NCBI GenBank assembly: GCA_037127255.1
Contig: JBANSL010000018.1
Span: forward strand, 19,875,175 to 19,939,174
Source: Persicaria tinctoria
Lineage: Eukaryota > Streptophyta > Magnoliopsida > Caryophyllales > Polygonaceae
Length of the DNA: 64,000 bases
Direction of reading: 5' to 3'
Shown here: positions 32,758 through 45,394 of the stretch, in pieces
How positions within the stretch are numbered: position 1 is the stretch's first letter
Layout: every line of letters begins with the position of its first letter
Made by a program: the position numbers and the translations under genes
The notes under the pieces: model-generated
What the model saw: only the letters and a program-made list of their open reading frames with translations
The model's database searches: none
What the model was told of the DNA's origin: nothing

Positions 32758-33637
32758 CTGAGTTGGCTTTTGTTTGGGATTTTAGTGTACTAGTGTTAGT
32801 TAAAGCAAAGTAATTTGGTGTTATTTGACTTGGAAAAGAAACTATATTGATTGAATACAATATGCCGTTGAACATATGAGATCAGTCGGTCAAGTTTCTA
32901 CGTACCCAACAAATTGATTTTCCCTTTTTCAATCTATACAAATCATAGCACACTCAATTATATTGCATATTATATTTATGATTAATTTGACCTCATTGTT
33001 ATATATAAACTAAGTAGCTACATCTTGTTCATTTTGTTAAATAAATTAAGTACGAGTACATTTTTATATATCACTAATAATTTTTGTAGAATAGCTATCG
33101 ATCCTAGCTATTTGAACAAAGAAAAGAAGTTTACTCACAACAACATTTTTATAAGTTGTACACTTGTACCATACTTCCAATTATAACATCCATTGTACTA
33201 ATTAACTATTTGGACATGGCTAGGGTCAACGGTTGATTCGGACTCGGCGAAAATCCGAAGGGTCGATAACCTATTGGGTCATGTCAACGGTCAAGAATTT
33301 ATACGGATTAAGGGTTAGGATTAGAGTCGTATTGATTTTGAGTGCGAACCTGGTGGGTCGAACCCGAATGGTTGACATGGAGGATCAACCTATCGAGTCA
33401 TCTATTTTTTAGAAAAACGGATTTGATGTATCTGCATCACCTACAATGTGGGGGAGATGAGGCTTAAATAGTTGTAGTATTATAAGGTTATTCTTGACAT
33501 TTTTCTTGCTTCTTTTTGTTTTGAGACTTGACATAAAATGATCGATTTACAAAAGTTTTTATAAAATATTTTCATATGTTAGGTATTGAAGATGATCCCA
33601 CAAGCAAAGTTCATACTATATACACACACTTGATAAG
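32758..33637. other. Intergenic with GGGTC-type repeat end
   Basis: The segment 33222-33400 is rich in GGGTC, GGTTGA and GAACCCGAA motifs and resembles, in inverse, 35960-36110. It could be one end of an element in which the LINE and later repeats are nested. Confidence 0.35.
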
Positions 33638-34222
33638 TGTCTAGATGAGGTCTCCTCCTCACATACACAAAAAATAAACCACCCGAAGGACAAAAATAAG
33701 GTCGTAAAGACTAAATGGCGTAAACCACCGATGGGCACTTTCAAACTAAATTTCGATGGCTCCACGCTTACAAACTCTGTAAGCTCGGCTGGTGCCATTA
33801 TCAGGGACTGGGACGGCAGGCCAATTAGCATATGCTACAGTAAACTGGGAAACAAAGCCCCTTAAAAGCGGAAGCACTCTCCCTAAAACTGGGAATCCAA
33901 AATGCTATTCGATTCGGTATCGACAAAATCCACATCGAAGGAGATTCTAGTATAATTATTAATCACTTACTTGAAACATCGAAATGTCTTTGGGAGATCG
34001 AACTGATTATGTCAGATGTTAAAAGCCTTTTATCGACTTTGAAAGAAGTGTCTTTCTTTCATATTCCCCGTTTGGGCAATAGAGTGGCGGACAAGGTTGC
34101 ACACCTTTGCCACTCTGCCCAGGGAGTTGATTTTCACAACAATCTTGGTCTTTTAGACCTCATCCATAAGGATGCTGTCGGGTAGAGCTTGCTCTCCCGA
34201 ATTCTTTCCTAATAAAAAAAAA
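33638..34222 (+). mobile_element. 5'-truncated LINE with a 14-bp target duplication
   Basis: The plus strand encodes an RNase H-like domain (FKLNFDGSTLTNSVSSAGAI, then IHIEGDSSIIINHLLE and RLGNRVADKVAHLCHS) ending DLIHKDAVG and a poly(A) run near 34212-34222. The target duplication ACACACTTGATAAG is identical at 33624-33637 and 34223-34236. The frame is broken by a stop and shift near 33860, so the copy is inactive. Confidence 0.92.
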
Positions 34223-34285
34223 ACACACTTGATAAGATCGACTAGGTCTTTAGTTAAAGAATTATATGATCAATATACTAGAGAT

Positions 34286-35570
34286 GTTCGACCATTGACG
34301 GAGGGGAAACCTGTCGTTGATCCATCAAAGTAAACTCAAACTTACAACTAGTATAGCAATAAGCAAGAGGTCGATCCCACAGGGAAATTGGTTATTCAAG
34401 TGTGATTTAAGTGCCAATCAAGTAACCAAAAGGGGGGTTTTTATGTGTGAAAGTTCCGCCTTTTATCAAAGCGGAGTAAAGAAGCAAAGTAAATGGATTT
34501 GTTTTAGACAATTAGGAGAAGCAATTCTACCTACAATTTTCCACTTTATTGGATTGAAGCGATCCTTGTAACTTCTTCTTGTCCTATTAAATTTCCAATG
34601 AATGCCCTTGTCCCGACCTAATATAGTTACTAGTCCAACCAGTCATAGCAACCCTTATCAATCGAACAGTCCCTAAAGAAGGATTTAACCCAATTGATAG
34701 CTTTAAGTTCAGAGATTAACCAAGGTATTTGCAGTCCCTAAAGAGGGATTTAACAACACATCCAACTTCCTACTCATTCAATTAGTTCAACCAGCCCTAA
34801 AGGAACAAGTTTGCTACTTAGGTTAAGGTTCACAACCAGGAACCTACAAAACCTTAGCAATTGAATTGATTCTAACTAGTTGCGCGGGCTAGATAGAATA
34901 AAACAATCAAACATGCAAGCACAAAGAAGTTGAAGCATTCAATATAAGAAATAAGGAACGAGAATTAGAAACTCACAATCAATCCAAATAAAGCTTCAAA
35001 TTGCAGGTAGAACGAAGAGAGTTTAGTCGCCCATGGAGAACATCGCTCTCTCTCTAATTGTCTGATGAAAAGTAAGAATAGAAGTAATGGAAAAATAACT
35101 AAAAGTGGCCTTAAATATCATCCAAATTCGGCCACAAAACAACTAAGAATAAAAACTAGGGTTTCATTAAACGAAACGCTGCGTACTGGTGCTGACGGCC
35201 CATGCGGCGCCGCATGGATGCTGCGGCCGCAACATCAGCATTCCTCTTGCATCGTCCCTGGCGGCGGCCGCTGCATTGGTCTTTCACGGAAAATCCGTCT
35301 TGAATCAGCTCTTGACGTCAACATGAAAGTTGTAGCTCTCTGAAAGAGCTTTCCAACGCATGGTCATAATAGTCGATCGGACAACTGAGGCCTCCAGAAA
35401 GTGCAAAACAAGTTCAGCATGTCTAGCGACAACTTCTGCAGACTTGTTCTTCGTTTAGGTTCGCTTCTTCTTCTCAGGACCTCTTGAGATCTTCATGTAA
35501 GCTTCTTCGATCAACTAGACATTCTCATCCAATGCGTTATCAACTCATGTCTCCTCCTCGGATCCACTAT
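34286..35570. repeat. Unclassified dispersed repeat, possibly LTR-derived
   Basis: The segment has the phrase GCAAGAGGTCGATCCCACAG and long non-coding, repeat-like sequence with a GC-rich island (35180-35290, GGCGGCCGC). Similar phrases are common near plant retrotransposon ends. I found no termini, LTR pair or coding domain. Confidence 0.3.
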
Positions 35571-36198
35571 TACCTGAAATAATCAATAAAAGCGTGTAGA
35601 TTCCGACTCCGACAACATAGAGAACTAATATGCAAATCGTGCTTAATCCATCAATGAAATGCATCTTAACTAACCTAAATGCAACCTATTATGCCTACCT
35701 AAATGCATGCTATCAACCATCGTAACCGCCTCTTAGTTGATCTCTTCGCGCAATAATCATGCGCACGAAGAGAGCAAGGACCTCGACAAACACCACTTCA
35801 ATGCTTAATGAATATTATTAATTTATTCTACTATGTACCTTTGAGTTTTAGGGTGAAGAGAAAGATGATACATAGACAATTGAGAAACCGGTCCAAGATT
35901 GTCTTCCTTTTAAAAAAACTGTAATTTTTTTTTTTTAATAAAAATGACATGCCTTAACCTGATGGGTCAAAGAATTCGAACTGACCCTTGACCCGACGAC
36001 TAGCTAACTACGACCTACCGTACCCTATAGCTTGAGAAGGTCATGGTTTAGTACGAGAATATCCCGACCATAACCCGATGGGTCTGGCTCGTGCTCACGC
36101 CCACCATTATTCCACCAATATATATAGGGAATTAGGGAGTATTAATAAATACAGATAACAAAAAGTAAATTTTTACAAAAGTTTAGTAAGTTAGTTAA

Positions 36199-36987
36199 TC
36201 TATATAATACTTTAAATCAAAATACTTTGCTTAGGTGTCAATCGTTGAGGAGTTTTAGGAACCTCGGCCAATCACGTTATTTCCGTAATATTTTTTTTTA
36301 TTTAATTCTCATTTTCTCCTTTTTTCTTTTAACCAATTCCATTTTGTCTAATATTTCACTCCCTTTTAACCAATCAAATATTTTCTCCTTTTTTTTTTTT
36401 CCCTATTTTCCAAACAAAAAACCTACGGAGTACCTTAAACTCCGTCTCGGACGCCTCCTAACCTCCTTCCTCCAGACACCTCCTTCTCCCTCCTCTCTTT
36501 GATTACTCTTTTGCAATTTTTTATCCCCCTTTCGCTTCTATTGAAGATTGATGTAGGGTTTTTTCGTTGCAGCCTCATCCTCGACGATTCACACCCTTCA
36601 TCAACAAGATTCACACCCAATTTATTGATTTAGGGCTGAAGTTGATTCGCGACATTCCTCTGTCGACACCTCTAAATCGAACATCTCATTTGATTAGTTG
36701 ATTCAGTTGTTCAACAATCTGCATTGGCTAGGGCCTAGGAGCCACTAACTCACTCGAACATGCTATTGAAGTTACTCACCCAAACATGCTTCTTAAGCAT
36801 TCTCCTAATGTCTATGTATATTTCATGAACTTCAACGGATTCTTTGTTTCATCCAACGCTTATGTCGTCCCCGAACAAATATATTAAACTTTTCACATTT
36901 GTTAGATTGTTATTTGGTTATTCTTTATAATAAATATTTTATATTTTTTTTCATCGCAAACGCGCCATGGCGCGGGAATTACACTAG
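36199..36987 (+). mobile_element. Helitron, 789 bp
   Basis: It starts TCTATATAATAC after an A and ends in a GC hairpin (CGCGCCATGGCGCG), then GGAATTACACTAG before a T. This meets the 5'-TC, hairpin and CTAG-3' rule with A/T insertion and no target duplication. It carries no helicase. A leader-like CT-rich stretch (36430-36620) may be captured host DNA. Confidence 0.85.
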
Positions 36988-37597
36988 TTAATCAATTATT
37001 TTAGAGTCATAATTTTATGCCTTAAATATCTGGATTTTTTTTTCAAAATAGTCAAAAATTAAAAAGAAGTAGCGAAATAGTCAATGTTTGAAACTTATTG
37101 GGAAAATAGTCAAAACATTGATATGTCGCTCACTGAAACAGCGGGTCTCTCACAAGTTTTTGTAAAAAATAATACTAACATAATATAGTCGTTAAAAAAC
37201 AACAACTTAGGTGAAATTTTTTTTTTAGATTTTTTTGGGTATTTTATGTGATTTAAAAAATTTTAGGAGAAAAAAAAATTATACAAGAGTCAGTGTAATC
37301 AGCGAATCTTGTTTTTCTTTTTCTTTCTCTCTCCTTCTCGAACTTCATCGCCTCTCTTTCTTCCCCTCTCTCTCCATCTTTCTCTCAAGTATATATAATC
37401 TTTTTTTAAATTACAATAGAGTGATTGTTTATAACCGCGACTCTATTATAATAATATAATTTTTTAAAAATATATTTTTAAAAATGTTAAAACTAGTGTA
37501 AATATGAAAAAAAATATGTAAGTCTCTGTTGACGTTATTACTGTGTTATTATTGTGTGGAGCAAAGCATCATTAGACAATATCATTATTATGACTAG
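36988..37597. other. Intergenic
   Basis: AT-rich DNA with a CT-rich block near 37310-37390. No gene recognised. Confidence 0.4.
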
Positions 37598-38080
37598 CAT
37601 AGGCGAATCCTCTTTAGGGCTAGGGATGACAGTCGCCCCCCAATCAAAAATAAAATTTAACATACATATTCCTCTCGTCGAAAGTTTCGATTTGATATAT
37701 TATAAGCTCAAATCCGATATCTGAGCAAAAAGTTATAAACATTTCAATTTTCAGCACTAGACATATGTAAATTACTTAATTACATCATTTAACAAACTGG
37801 TATACTTTTATCGAAATTATCATTTGTTAAACTTCATGCCTTAATAATATAATTATAACAAAAAACTTCAAATTAAAAGGTTATATTGAAATATTTGAAA
37901 ACAATGAAATAAAGTATGCACAATTTATGTTTTTATTCTAGTTACATATCCATTTTATTCTAGTTACAAATTAATAATATTGATGATTTTTTTGGAAAAA
38001 AAAAGTTAAGATTTCATTTTACATGGAAAAAAAAATTGATAATTTTTCGACCCCTCAATCAATAGTTTCAGGATCCACTG
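37598..38080. mobile_element. hAT element, 483 bp
   Basis: It starts CATAGGCGAATCC and ends GGATCCACTG. A perfect 8-bp target duplication, ATGACTAG, lies at 37590-37597 and 38081-38088. It is non-coding. Confidence 0.88.
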
Positions 38081-38399
38081 ATGACTAGCTATATATTAAT
38101 TTTTTTTTTTTAGAACAGCTATATATTAACTAAAGTCTCGAGTCGATGATTAATACTATAAAACTTATCGATTTATTAAAGTCTACACGAACAATTCGGA
38201 TCAAGTTCCGATCATATTTTCACTTAAGATGGATGAGAATGCCGAGTGGACTTGAAGAAGTGGGGCCCGGTGAGAATTATGCAATCAATTCGAAGAACAC
38301 AAAAGCCACACTAATCATGCAATAGTATCAATCACTTTCATGGCAGCCAATCAAATTGGATAAGATGGACATTATTTATGATTGTTCCTAATATTTATA

Positions 38400-38634
38400 C
38401 TCCCTCAGTTTCAAAATAAATGTCGTTTGACATTTAGTGAACGCATTTCAAGGAGGCAAAAACTATATAAAATATTATTTTTTTAATCAATTTTTTTAAT
38501 TAATTACATACTTGTTAGTATGAAGTATGAAATCATAAAAAAAATTCGTTAAAAAAAATATATTTTATAGAGTTTTTAACTCATTAACATGCGTGCCGAA
38601 AAGTAAAGTGACTTTTATTATGAAATAGAGGGAG
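38400..38634. mobile_element. Stowaway MITE, 235 bp
   Basis: CTCCCTCAGTTTCAAAATAA faces, in reverse, CTCCCTCTATTTCATAATAA. TA flanks both ends. Confidence 0.9.
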
Positions 38635-38707
38635 TACTCTATTTGATTTTTAAATGTTTGATTTTATAGCATGTATTTGAAAAAATTAATATTTTATGTA
38701 GTTTTTA

Positions 38708-38940
38708 CTCCCTGTTTCAAAATAAGTGTCGTTTGTCTTTTAGTGCACGTTTTTCAACGAGTTAAAAAATCTATAAAATATTATTATTTTAGTTAAATTT
38801 TGCATACAATTTTATACTTATTAGTAATAACTATGAAATTGTATAAAAAATTTGATTAAAAAATAATATTTTATATTGTTTTTAACACCTCAAAAAACGT
38901 GTCGAAAAGGAAAGTGACACTTATTTTCAAACGGAGGGAG
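38708..38940. mobile_element. Stowaway MITE, 233 bp
   Basis: CTCCCTGTTTCAAAATAAGT faces, in reverse, CTCCCTCCGTTTGAAAATAA. TA flanks both ends. It lies only 73 bp from the previous copy. Confidence 0.9.
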
Positions 38941-39494
38941 TATCTCTTTAAAATATGTATTCAAAAGAAGAAAAATCTTATATATATTTTAAATTGGGGA
39001 GTTTTTATATATAAAAATTATAGTGAAATAGAAAATACGTGCAATATTGAAATGGATGAGTATTGTTATACACTAGTATAAATCTTATGTATCTGAATAC
39101 GAAGATACTAATATTGTTGTGAGTAAATATATAAGAATATAATGTTATTCATTTTATGACATGATGTAGGATATATTTGAACAATTGAATCATTCAATCA
39201 ATTGGAGAAAAGAGAAAAATGGGAGAAATCCCTTTCATTCAAGAACATCGATCCTTTAATGTAAAGGGGCCAAAGGGTGGCCCTTGAAGCTGAATTGGTT
39301 GCTTGTGGGGATCCCAATCTAAAGGCTTTTTATATATGGATGAGTTGTAAACGTGTAAGGAAAGCACCCCTCGCCGGGACCTTTAATTTTAGGCAATCCC
39401 CATGAATTCTAAACTACTCCATCCATCTAAACGTACGTACTCTTCCTTAATCAGCTACCACATATATATGCCACTTGCTAGTTGCTACGCTACC

Positions 39495-39874
39495 TGTGAA
39501 GATCAAGTCTCTCCTGCTGCACTGCAAAACACAGATCAGCTAGTTTCCAAATCCAAAACCCAGAGAACAATTAACAAGCTCCTTTACTGTTCCATTGCCA
39601 AAATGAAATAAGATGCTCAGCCGTCACATGCTTAAAGCTTCCATTTGATGATCTCAAAAACCCTAATGAATGCAAGATGTCTCTTACATCAGCTTATATG
39701 GCTGCAAGACCACGTGAAAGGCAGGTGCTCAATGAGTTTATTACAAAGGACATGTAGAGAGGGAGAATAACAATAATGTCATTGGCAATAAGACAAAAGA
39801 GGAAGAAAAAGCAAGGAATGTAAGAAATCGAGCAATGAAGCAATGCACCATAGGCAATGCATCGTATTTCCACA
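39495..39874 (-). repeat. 3' LTR of the copia element
   Basis: This 380-bp LTR has TG...CA ends. It differs from the other LTR by scattered substitutions and small indels. Confidence 0.95.
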
Positions 39875-39897
39875 TCCCCCCCCCCCCTAAAGTTGGA
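39875..39897 (-). other. Polypurine tract
   Basis: On the minus strand a run of about 12 G, preceded by TTTA, abuts the 3' LTR. This is the plus-strand priming site. Confidence 0.85.
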
Positions 39898-40058
39898 CTT
39901 GTTGTGAAGCCAACAAGACCCAACTTGAGTGAGAAGAACATGTGTTGCTTCTCTCCCGGTGGCTTAGTGAATATGTCAGCCAGTTGAACACCTGTTCTGA
40001 CATGTTGAGGAAGTACAATCCCTTCAAGGAGATGTTGCCTAATGAAATGGCAATCTAT

Positions 40059-43000
40059 TTAGTGTTTGGTTCGCTCATGGAAGACTGAGTTATCTGCAAT
40101 GTGGATGGTTACTCTGTTGTCACAAAATAGAGGGAAAGGCTTTGGAGAATCAATGTTCAAGGAGTGCAAGATGCCATCCACCCATATGAGCTCACTTGTA
40201 GTAGCAAACATGCTTCTGTACTCTACTTCTGCAGAGGACTTGGATACAGTTGTCTGTTTTTTTGTCTTCCATGAAATGAGAGAATCACCAATGAACACAC
40301 AATACCCTGTGAGGGATTTTGCGGTGAAGTAACACGTTCCCCAATCAGCATCACTGTAGGCAGTTATAGAGAGAGTATGGTTCACTGGGTAATGTAAACC
40401 AACACCAATGGTACCTTTTCAAGTACCTCACAACATGCATAACAGCATCTAAGTGTGGTTGTCTTGGTTGAGACATAAACTGGCTTAGGTGCTGGACTGC
40501 ATAAGTGATATCAGGACGAGTTAAGTTTAAGAATAATAACCTTCCAACCAGCCTTCTATAAACCTCAGGGTCATGTAGTAAAGTTCCAGTCTCAGTTGAT
40601 AACTTCAAACCCTTTTGCAAAGAGAAAATGGCTGGTTTGCAATCAGTCATATGACAGTCTTCTAGTATGTCCAAGACATACTTTCTCTGATGGAGATGAG
40701 TACCATCACCATTTCTCAAAATTTCCAGTCCCAAAAAGTATCTAGCCAGGCATAGATCCTTGATTGTGAACTCCTCATGCAAGGCTTTCTTGGTTATTTC
40801 AATTTGTAACTGATTATCTCTTGTAAGCAATACATCATCAACATAAATCAATGCCAATGTCATGGAAGCACCAGTCATCTTGACAAACAAAGAATAATCT
40901 CCCAAGCTTTGTACATATCCCATGGAGATAAGGAATTTGCATAGCTCAATATTCCGTTGTCTAGAGGCATGCTTTAGCCCATAGATAGATTTATTAAGTC
41001 TACAAACCATCCCAAGTTTGTGTGCCTTGTATCCTGCAGGAGGTGTCATGAACACTTCCTCATCCAAATGCCCATGTAAGAAGGTATTATTCACATCCAA
41101 TTGTTGTAAAGGCCAGCCCTTAGCAGTGGCTATAGCTAACACAATCCTCACTTTACTGAACTTGGCAATAGGTGAGAAGGTGTGCTTGTAGTCTTTCCCT
41201 TTGATCTGGTTGTATCCTTTGGCCACTACTCTGGCCTTGAACCTTTCAACTGATCCATCAGGTTTATATTTGACCTTATAAACCCATTTACTTCCAATGG
41301 CCTTTTTTCCTAGTGGAAGCAAAGTCATCTCCCAAGTCTGGTTGTTTTCTAAAGCCAGCAACTCCTGATTCATAGCATCTATCTAGTGTTGCTCCTTAAC
41401 TGCCTGTCCAAAATGTGAAGGCTCATAAACAGTTGCCATGAAGGCAAATGATCTGATATAAGAATCATCAATTCTTTCCTGAGATTGAAAGCAATCTGCA
41501 AGAAAAGACTGAGATTGAGAATCAGATCTTCTTGGAGTGATGTGAACAAAATCATTCCATCTATGTGGTCTTGTCACTTGTCTAGATGATCTTCTTAAGG
41601 GCGGGAAGTTGATCTCATCTTTAATCAAGTTCCGTGGAACATCGTGATGAATTTCTAATATGCTGGTGCTTCCTTGAGAACTCTCAGTATCAACAACCTG
41701 AGAGGGCAATGGCTCAGGGTCTTCAATGGAGCCTAGATGATCAACTAAACCATGAGACCCCAGTGTTAAAGAGGGAACTAAAGGTTCTGTAGGATGAACA
41801 TAGTCATCTGCAGGATTCATTAAAGGAAGTGAAGCACTTGGACTCACATCTTTCATCCCACCCTCTTTAGTATCATCCTTAAAAGGAAAACAATTTTCAT
41901 GAAAAATAACATCCCTACTGATAAATGTTATTTTGGATTCTAAATCCCATAACTTATAAGCCTTTTGGCCATGAGGATAACTGAGCAAAACACATCTTCT
42001 CCCTTTGTCACCCAGTTTGTCCCTGTCTTTCATGGCCACAGGTGCATAGCACAAGCAACCTATAACTTTCAATTCATCATAAGCAGCAGGTTTCCCAAAT
42101 AACAGTTCATAAGGGCTTTTCCAACCCAATGTCTATGTTGGCAATTTGTTAATAATGTGTGTTGCAGAAAGAACACACTCTCCCCAAAATCTCAAGGGAA
42201 GACATCCATGACTTCTTATGGATCTGGCAGTCTCAATGAGATGCATGTGCTTCCTCTCCACTCTACCATTCTGTTGTGGAGTGTAAGGAACACTTCTCTG
42301 ATGCATTATCCCCATGCTGGCAAAAAAATCTTGACACTTATGAGAAGTGAATTCAGAGCCATTTTCTGTTCTAAAGCATCTCACAGTTCTATCAAACTGA
42401 GTTCGAACATGAGCAACAAAGTCACAAACTGTCTGATATACCTGTGATTTGGACTTAAGTAAAAAGGTCCAGGTCACCCTTGAATAATCATCTAGAACTG
42501 TTAAAAAATATTGAAAACCATTATAGGTGGGAGTCCTATATGGTCCCCATATGTCCATGGGAACCAAATCAAAGGCATTGACTGCCCTGTCATTACTTCT
42601 TCCAAAAGGAAGTTTGTGAAGCTTACTCAAAGCACAAGTCTCACAGTGAAATTCATCAAAATTAAACTGTCTCATGTGATCAATATGTCTCATTTTAGAA
42701 ACTGAACTATGTCCCAATCTGGCATGACCCAATTCTAAGCTACTGCTAGCTTTATTACATAAACTCAAAGGCAAAAAACTCAAGTCTCTATCTCTTCTGC
42801 ATCTTTCCCACTTCTGAATCTGATCTGCAGACAACATCTTGTAAAGTCCATGTCTCCTCTCTCCATACAACATGATCCTCTTAGTTCCAGGGTCCTGTAT
42901 ATAACAAGAATCTCTAGTAAAAATTGCTATCAATTCATGATCATCAAGCAATTTTCCAACAGACAATAAACTGTGTTTAAATCTTGGAACTAACAAAACA

Positions 43001-44244
43001 TTCTTCACAGTTTTAATAGAGCCATCAGGTAAACCAATATGAATTTGTTTCTCCAACTGCATTCTATCTTTCATATAGAAATCATTAGGCATCATGTGAT
43101 ATGTTGCCCCAGTGTCAACAATCCACTCCAACTTGGAGTTATTTGATTGATTTAAAAACCGAGAAGAAGATGAAACTTTACCTGCAAAGTTGGCAAAAGC
43201 ATTCTCAGAAGTACCCTTGCCCTTTATCTTCTTTATAATTTCCTGGTAAACAGCATTGACCATAGCTGTGTCAAGCTGGCTACTGCTTCCATTCCTATTG
43301 GCCATCTCATCATCCAGAGGAGTCCCCAATTGTCCCACATTGTCTGACTCTGCAGCATTCACTGAGCTTCTGCTCCCACTGGTAGCTCTCTCATTGTTCT
43401 TCAGTTCCTTATACCAATCAGGTACTCCATGCAATTTGAAGCACTCCTTAGCTGTGTGCCCCTTGTATCCAAAATGAGAACATTTCTTCTCATACTTAAG
43501 CCTCTTCAGTTCCTGCCAATCCTTTCTAACTCCCTGATTTCCACCATTAAAGTTCGGATAACTGTTGAAGTTTCCCTTGCTAGCAGCAAAGACATTGAAG
43601 TCCCCCATAGCTGATTGTGTGGTCCCTGTTGCCCCAACACTTGATTCTACTTGCTGCAGTATGAAGTAAGCCTTGTTCACAGCAGGGAGAGGGTCTGTAG
43701 CCAAGATCTGATTCCTTGTCGCCTCATAGTTGTCATTCAGACATGCCAGCAACTACATCAACTTGTTCTTACTATCTATCTCATTGACCCTCTTGACAAG
43801 ATCACATGTGCATTGTCTCATGACTCCACAACTACACTCAGGTGTTTGCTCTAAAACTTGGAGCTCATCCCAGTACTTCTTAAGAACATTGTAAACCTCT
43901 CCAAGCTTCATGCTACCTTGAGTCACATTGTTCAGTTTCCTCTTGAGTTGAAAATTTTGTGGAGCATTATTCTGACTCTATCTCTCCACTAACTCCTCCC
44001 AAAGTTGCTTAGATGAATCCACAAACATAAGACCCTCAGCTATGCTCTTTTCCATGGAATTCAACATCCAACATCTCACCATAAAATCAGCCTTTATCCA
44101 TCTTTGTAAATCAGCAGAGTTCTCTGCTGGCTTTACACATGATCCATTCACAAATCCTAGTTTGGATTTAGCTCCTAGAGCCATAATGACTCCCCTACTC
44201 CATGTCATGTAATTAATTGGATCCATCAAAGAGAGCAGCAACAA
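40059..44244 (-). pseudogene. copia gag-pol polyprotein, degenerate
   Basis: Domains on the minus strand, in order: a gag start (PINYMTWSRGVIMAL, near 44230); a zinc knuckle with the second Cys replaced (CSHFGYKGHTAKEC, near 43480); a protease with WIVDTGATYHM (near 43115); an integrase HHCC (HARLGH...HCETC) and core (FLTVLDDYSR) in which the usual DNG reads ENG; a reverse transcriptase (KWVYKVKYKPDGS, YVDDVLLTRD, 41373-40400); and RNase H (SDADWGTC, WKTKKQTTVSKSSAEVEYRS). In-frame stops occur at 42130-42132, about 41380 and 43978, and a frameshift before RNase H near 40390. It is dead but recently so, given the long open stretches. Confidence 0.93.
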
Positions 44245-44416
44245 GCTGTGCTCCTAGATGATCCGAATTAGAAAGAAACAAAGAATCATTGTTGTTACCT
44301 TGGTTTCCTCCATCTCCCTGATTTCTGTTCCCAGTTTCCTCAGTTCTTTCAGCCATGTCCTGTTCTCAGCAGCTTTCTTTAAGAAGTAAATGATCAGCTT
44401 CAAATCTCGACCGTTC

Positions 44417-44428
44417 GCTCTGATACCA
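44417..44428 (-). other. Primer-binding site (initiator Met tRNA)
   Basis: On the minus strand TGGTATCAGAGC directly follows the 5' LTR. It complements the 3' end of the initiator methionine tRNA. Confidence 0.92.
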
Positions 44429-44812
44429 TGTGAAGATCAAGCCTCTCCTGCTGCACTCCAAAACACAGATCAACTAGTTTCCCAATCCAAAACCCAGAAA
44501 ACAAATGCATGTGAAGATCAAGCCTCTCCTACTGTTCCATTGCCAAAATGAAATAAGATGCTCAGCCGTCACAGGCTTAAAACTTCCATTTGATGATCCC
44601 AAAAACCCTAATGAATACAAGTTGTCTCTTACATCAGCTTATATAGCTGCAATGAAAGGCAGGTGCTCAATGAGCTTATGACAAAGGACAGCTAGAGAGG
44701 GAGAACAACAGTAATGCCATTGGCAATAAGACAAAAGAGGAAGAAAAAGCAAGGAATGTAAGAAATCGAGCAATGAAGCAATACACCATAGGCAATGCAT
44801 CATATTTCCACA
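44429..44812 (-). repeat. 5' LTR of the copia element
   Basis: This 384-bp LTR has TG...CA ends and pairs with 39495-39874. It has an internal partial repeat of the GTGAAGATCAAGCCTCTCCT segment. Confidence 0.95.
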
Positions 44813-45098
44813 CTACCTACATATACAACTTCTTGATTAAATTTCCTCTCCACTTTTCCTTTTCTTTTGAAATTTTATTAACCCCCGATCTTGACGGTGC
44901 TTGGGCGGTGCCTAACAAAACCCAAAACTGATCGAAATTTGCATTGATACTTGAGTAAGCTATAGTTAAATATTGATATATTAATTATATTGATTCTAAT
45001 AAGTTTGAACTTAACTTTATATAATTTGTTACTTAATTGCTTTCTAGCTAGCTCTTTTGGAATAAAATTAATTCGGACAAATTATGTTTTAAATAATA

Positions 45099-45394
45099 CT
45101 TCATCCGTAACAAAATAATTGACCTTTTGACCATTTTTTTTTGTAACAAAATATTTGTCCCTTTGAACCTAATTAATGATAAAAATTTCTAATTTTATCA
45201 ATTCATCTCATTGATTGTATTGATTTCCGAGAAGTTCTATTAATACTCTAACTTTTCATACTATTTTTTTTTCATTGGTCCATTTTTTTTTCACATTATT
45301 TATTTGCTAAATTTTTTAACTATTATAATTTCTAATTGTAGCTTTCTTAAGAAGTGTGAAAATCCCGAAGGGCCAATTATTTTGTTACGGTGAA
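45099..45394. mobile_element. MITE with CCGTAACAAAATAATTG ends, about 296 bp
   Basis: CTTCATCCGTAACAAAATAA faces, in reverse, TTCACCGTAACAAAATAATT. TA lies at both edges. Its middle is repeated in inverse orientation at 52330-52520. Confidence 0.7.

Larger units (their letters stand above)
39495..44812 (-). mobile_element. Ty1/copia retrotransposon, structurally complete, 5.3 kb
   Basis: Two near-identical LTRs (39495-39874 and 44429-44812) begin TGTGAAGATC and end TTTCCACA. The 5-bp target duplication CTACC is perfect (39490-39494 and 44813-44817). The primer-binding site and polypurine tract are in place. The gene order GAG, protease, integrase, RT, RNase H on the minus strand defines copia. 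The coding region is broken, so any movement would need proteins in trans. Confidence 0.97.

Noticed and set aside
33222..36110. Single large element with GGGTC ends spanning 2.9 kb
   Set aside because: The two GGGTC-rich ends are only loosely inverted and no target duplication was seen. It is kept as a note, not as a feature.
42157..43854. Plus-strand frames over the copia element
   Set aside because: They are antisense shadows of gag-pol.
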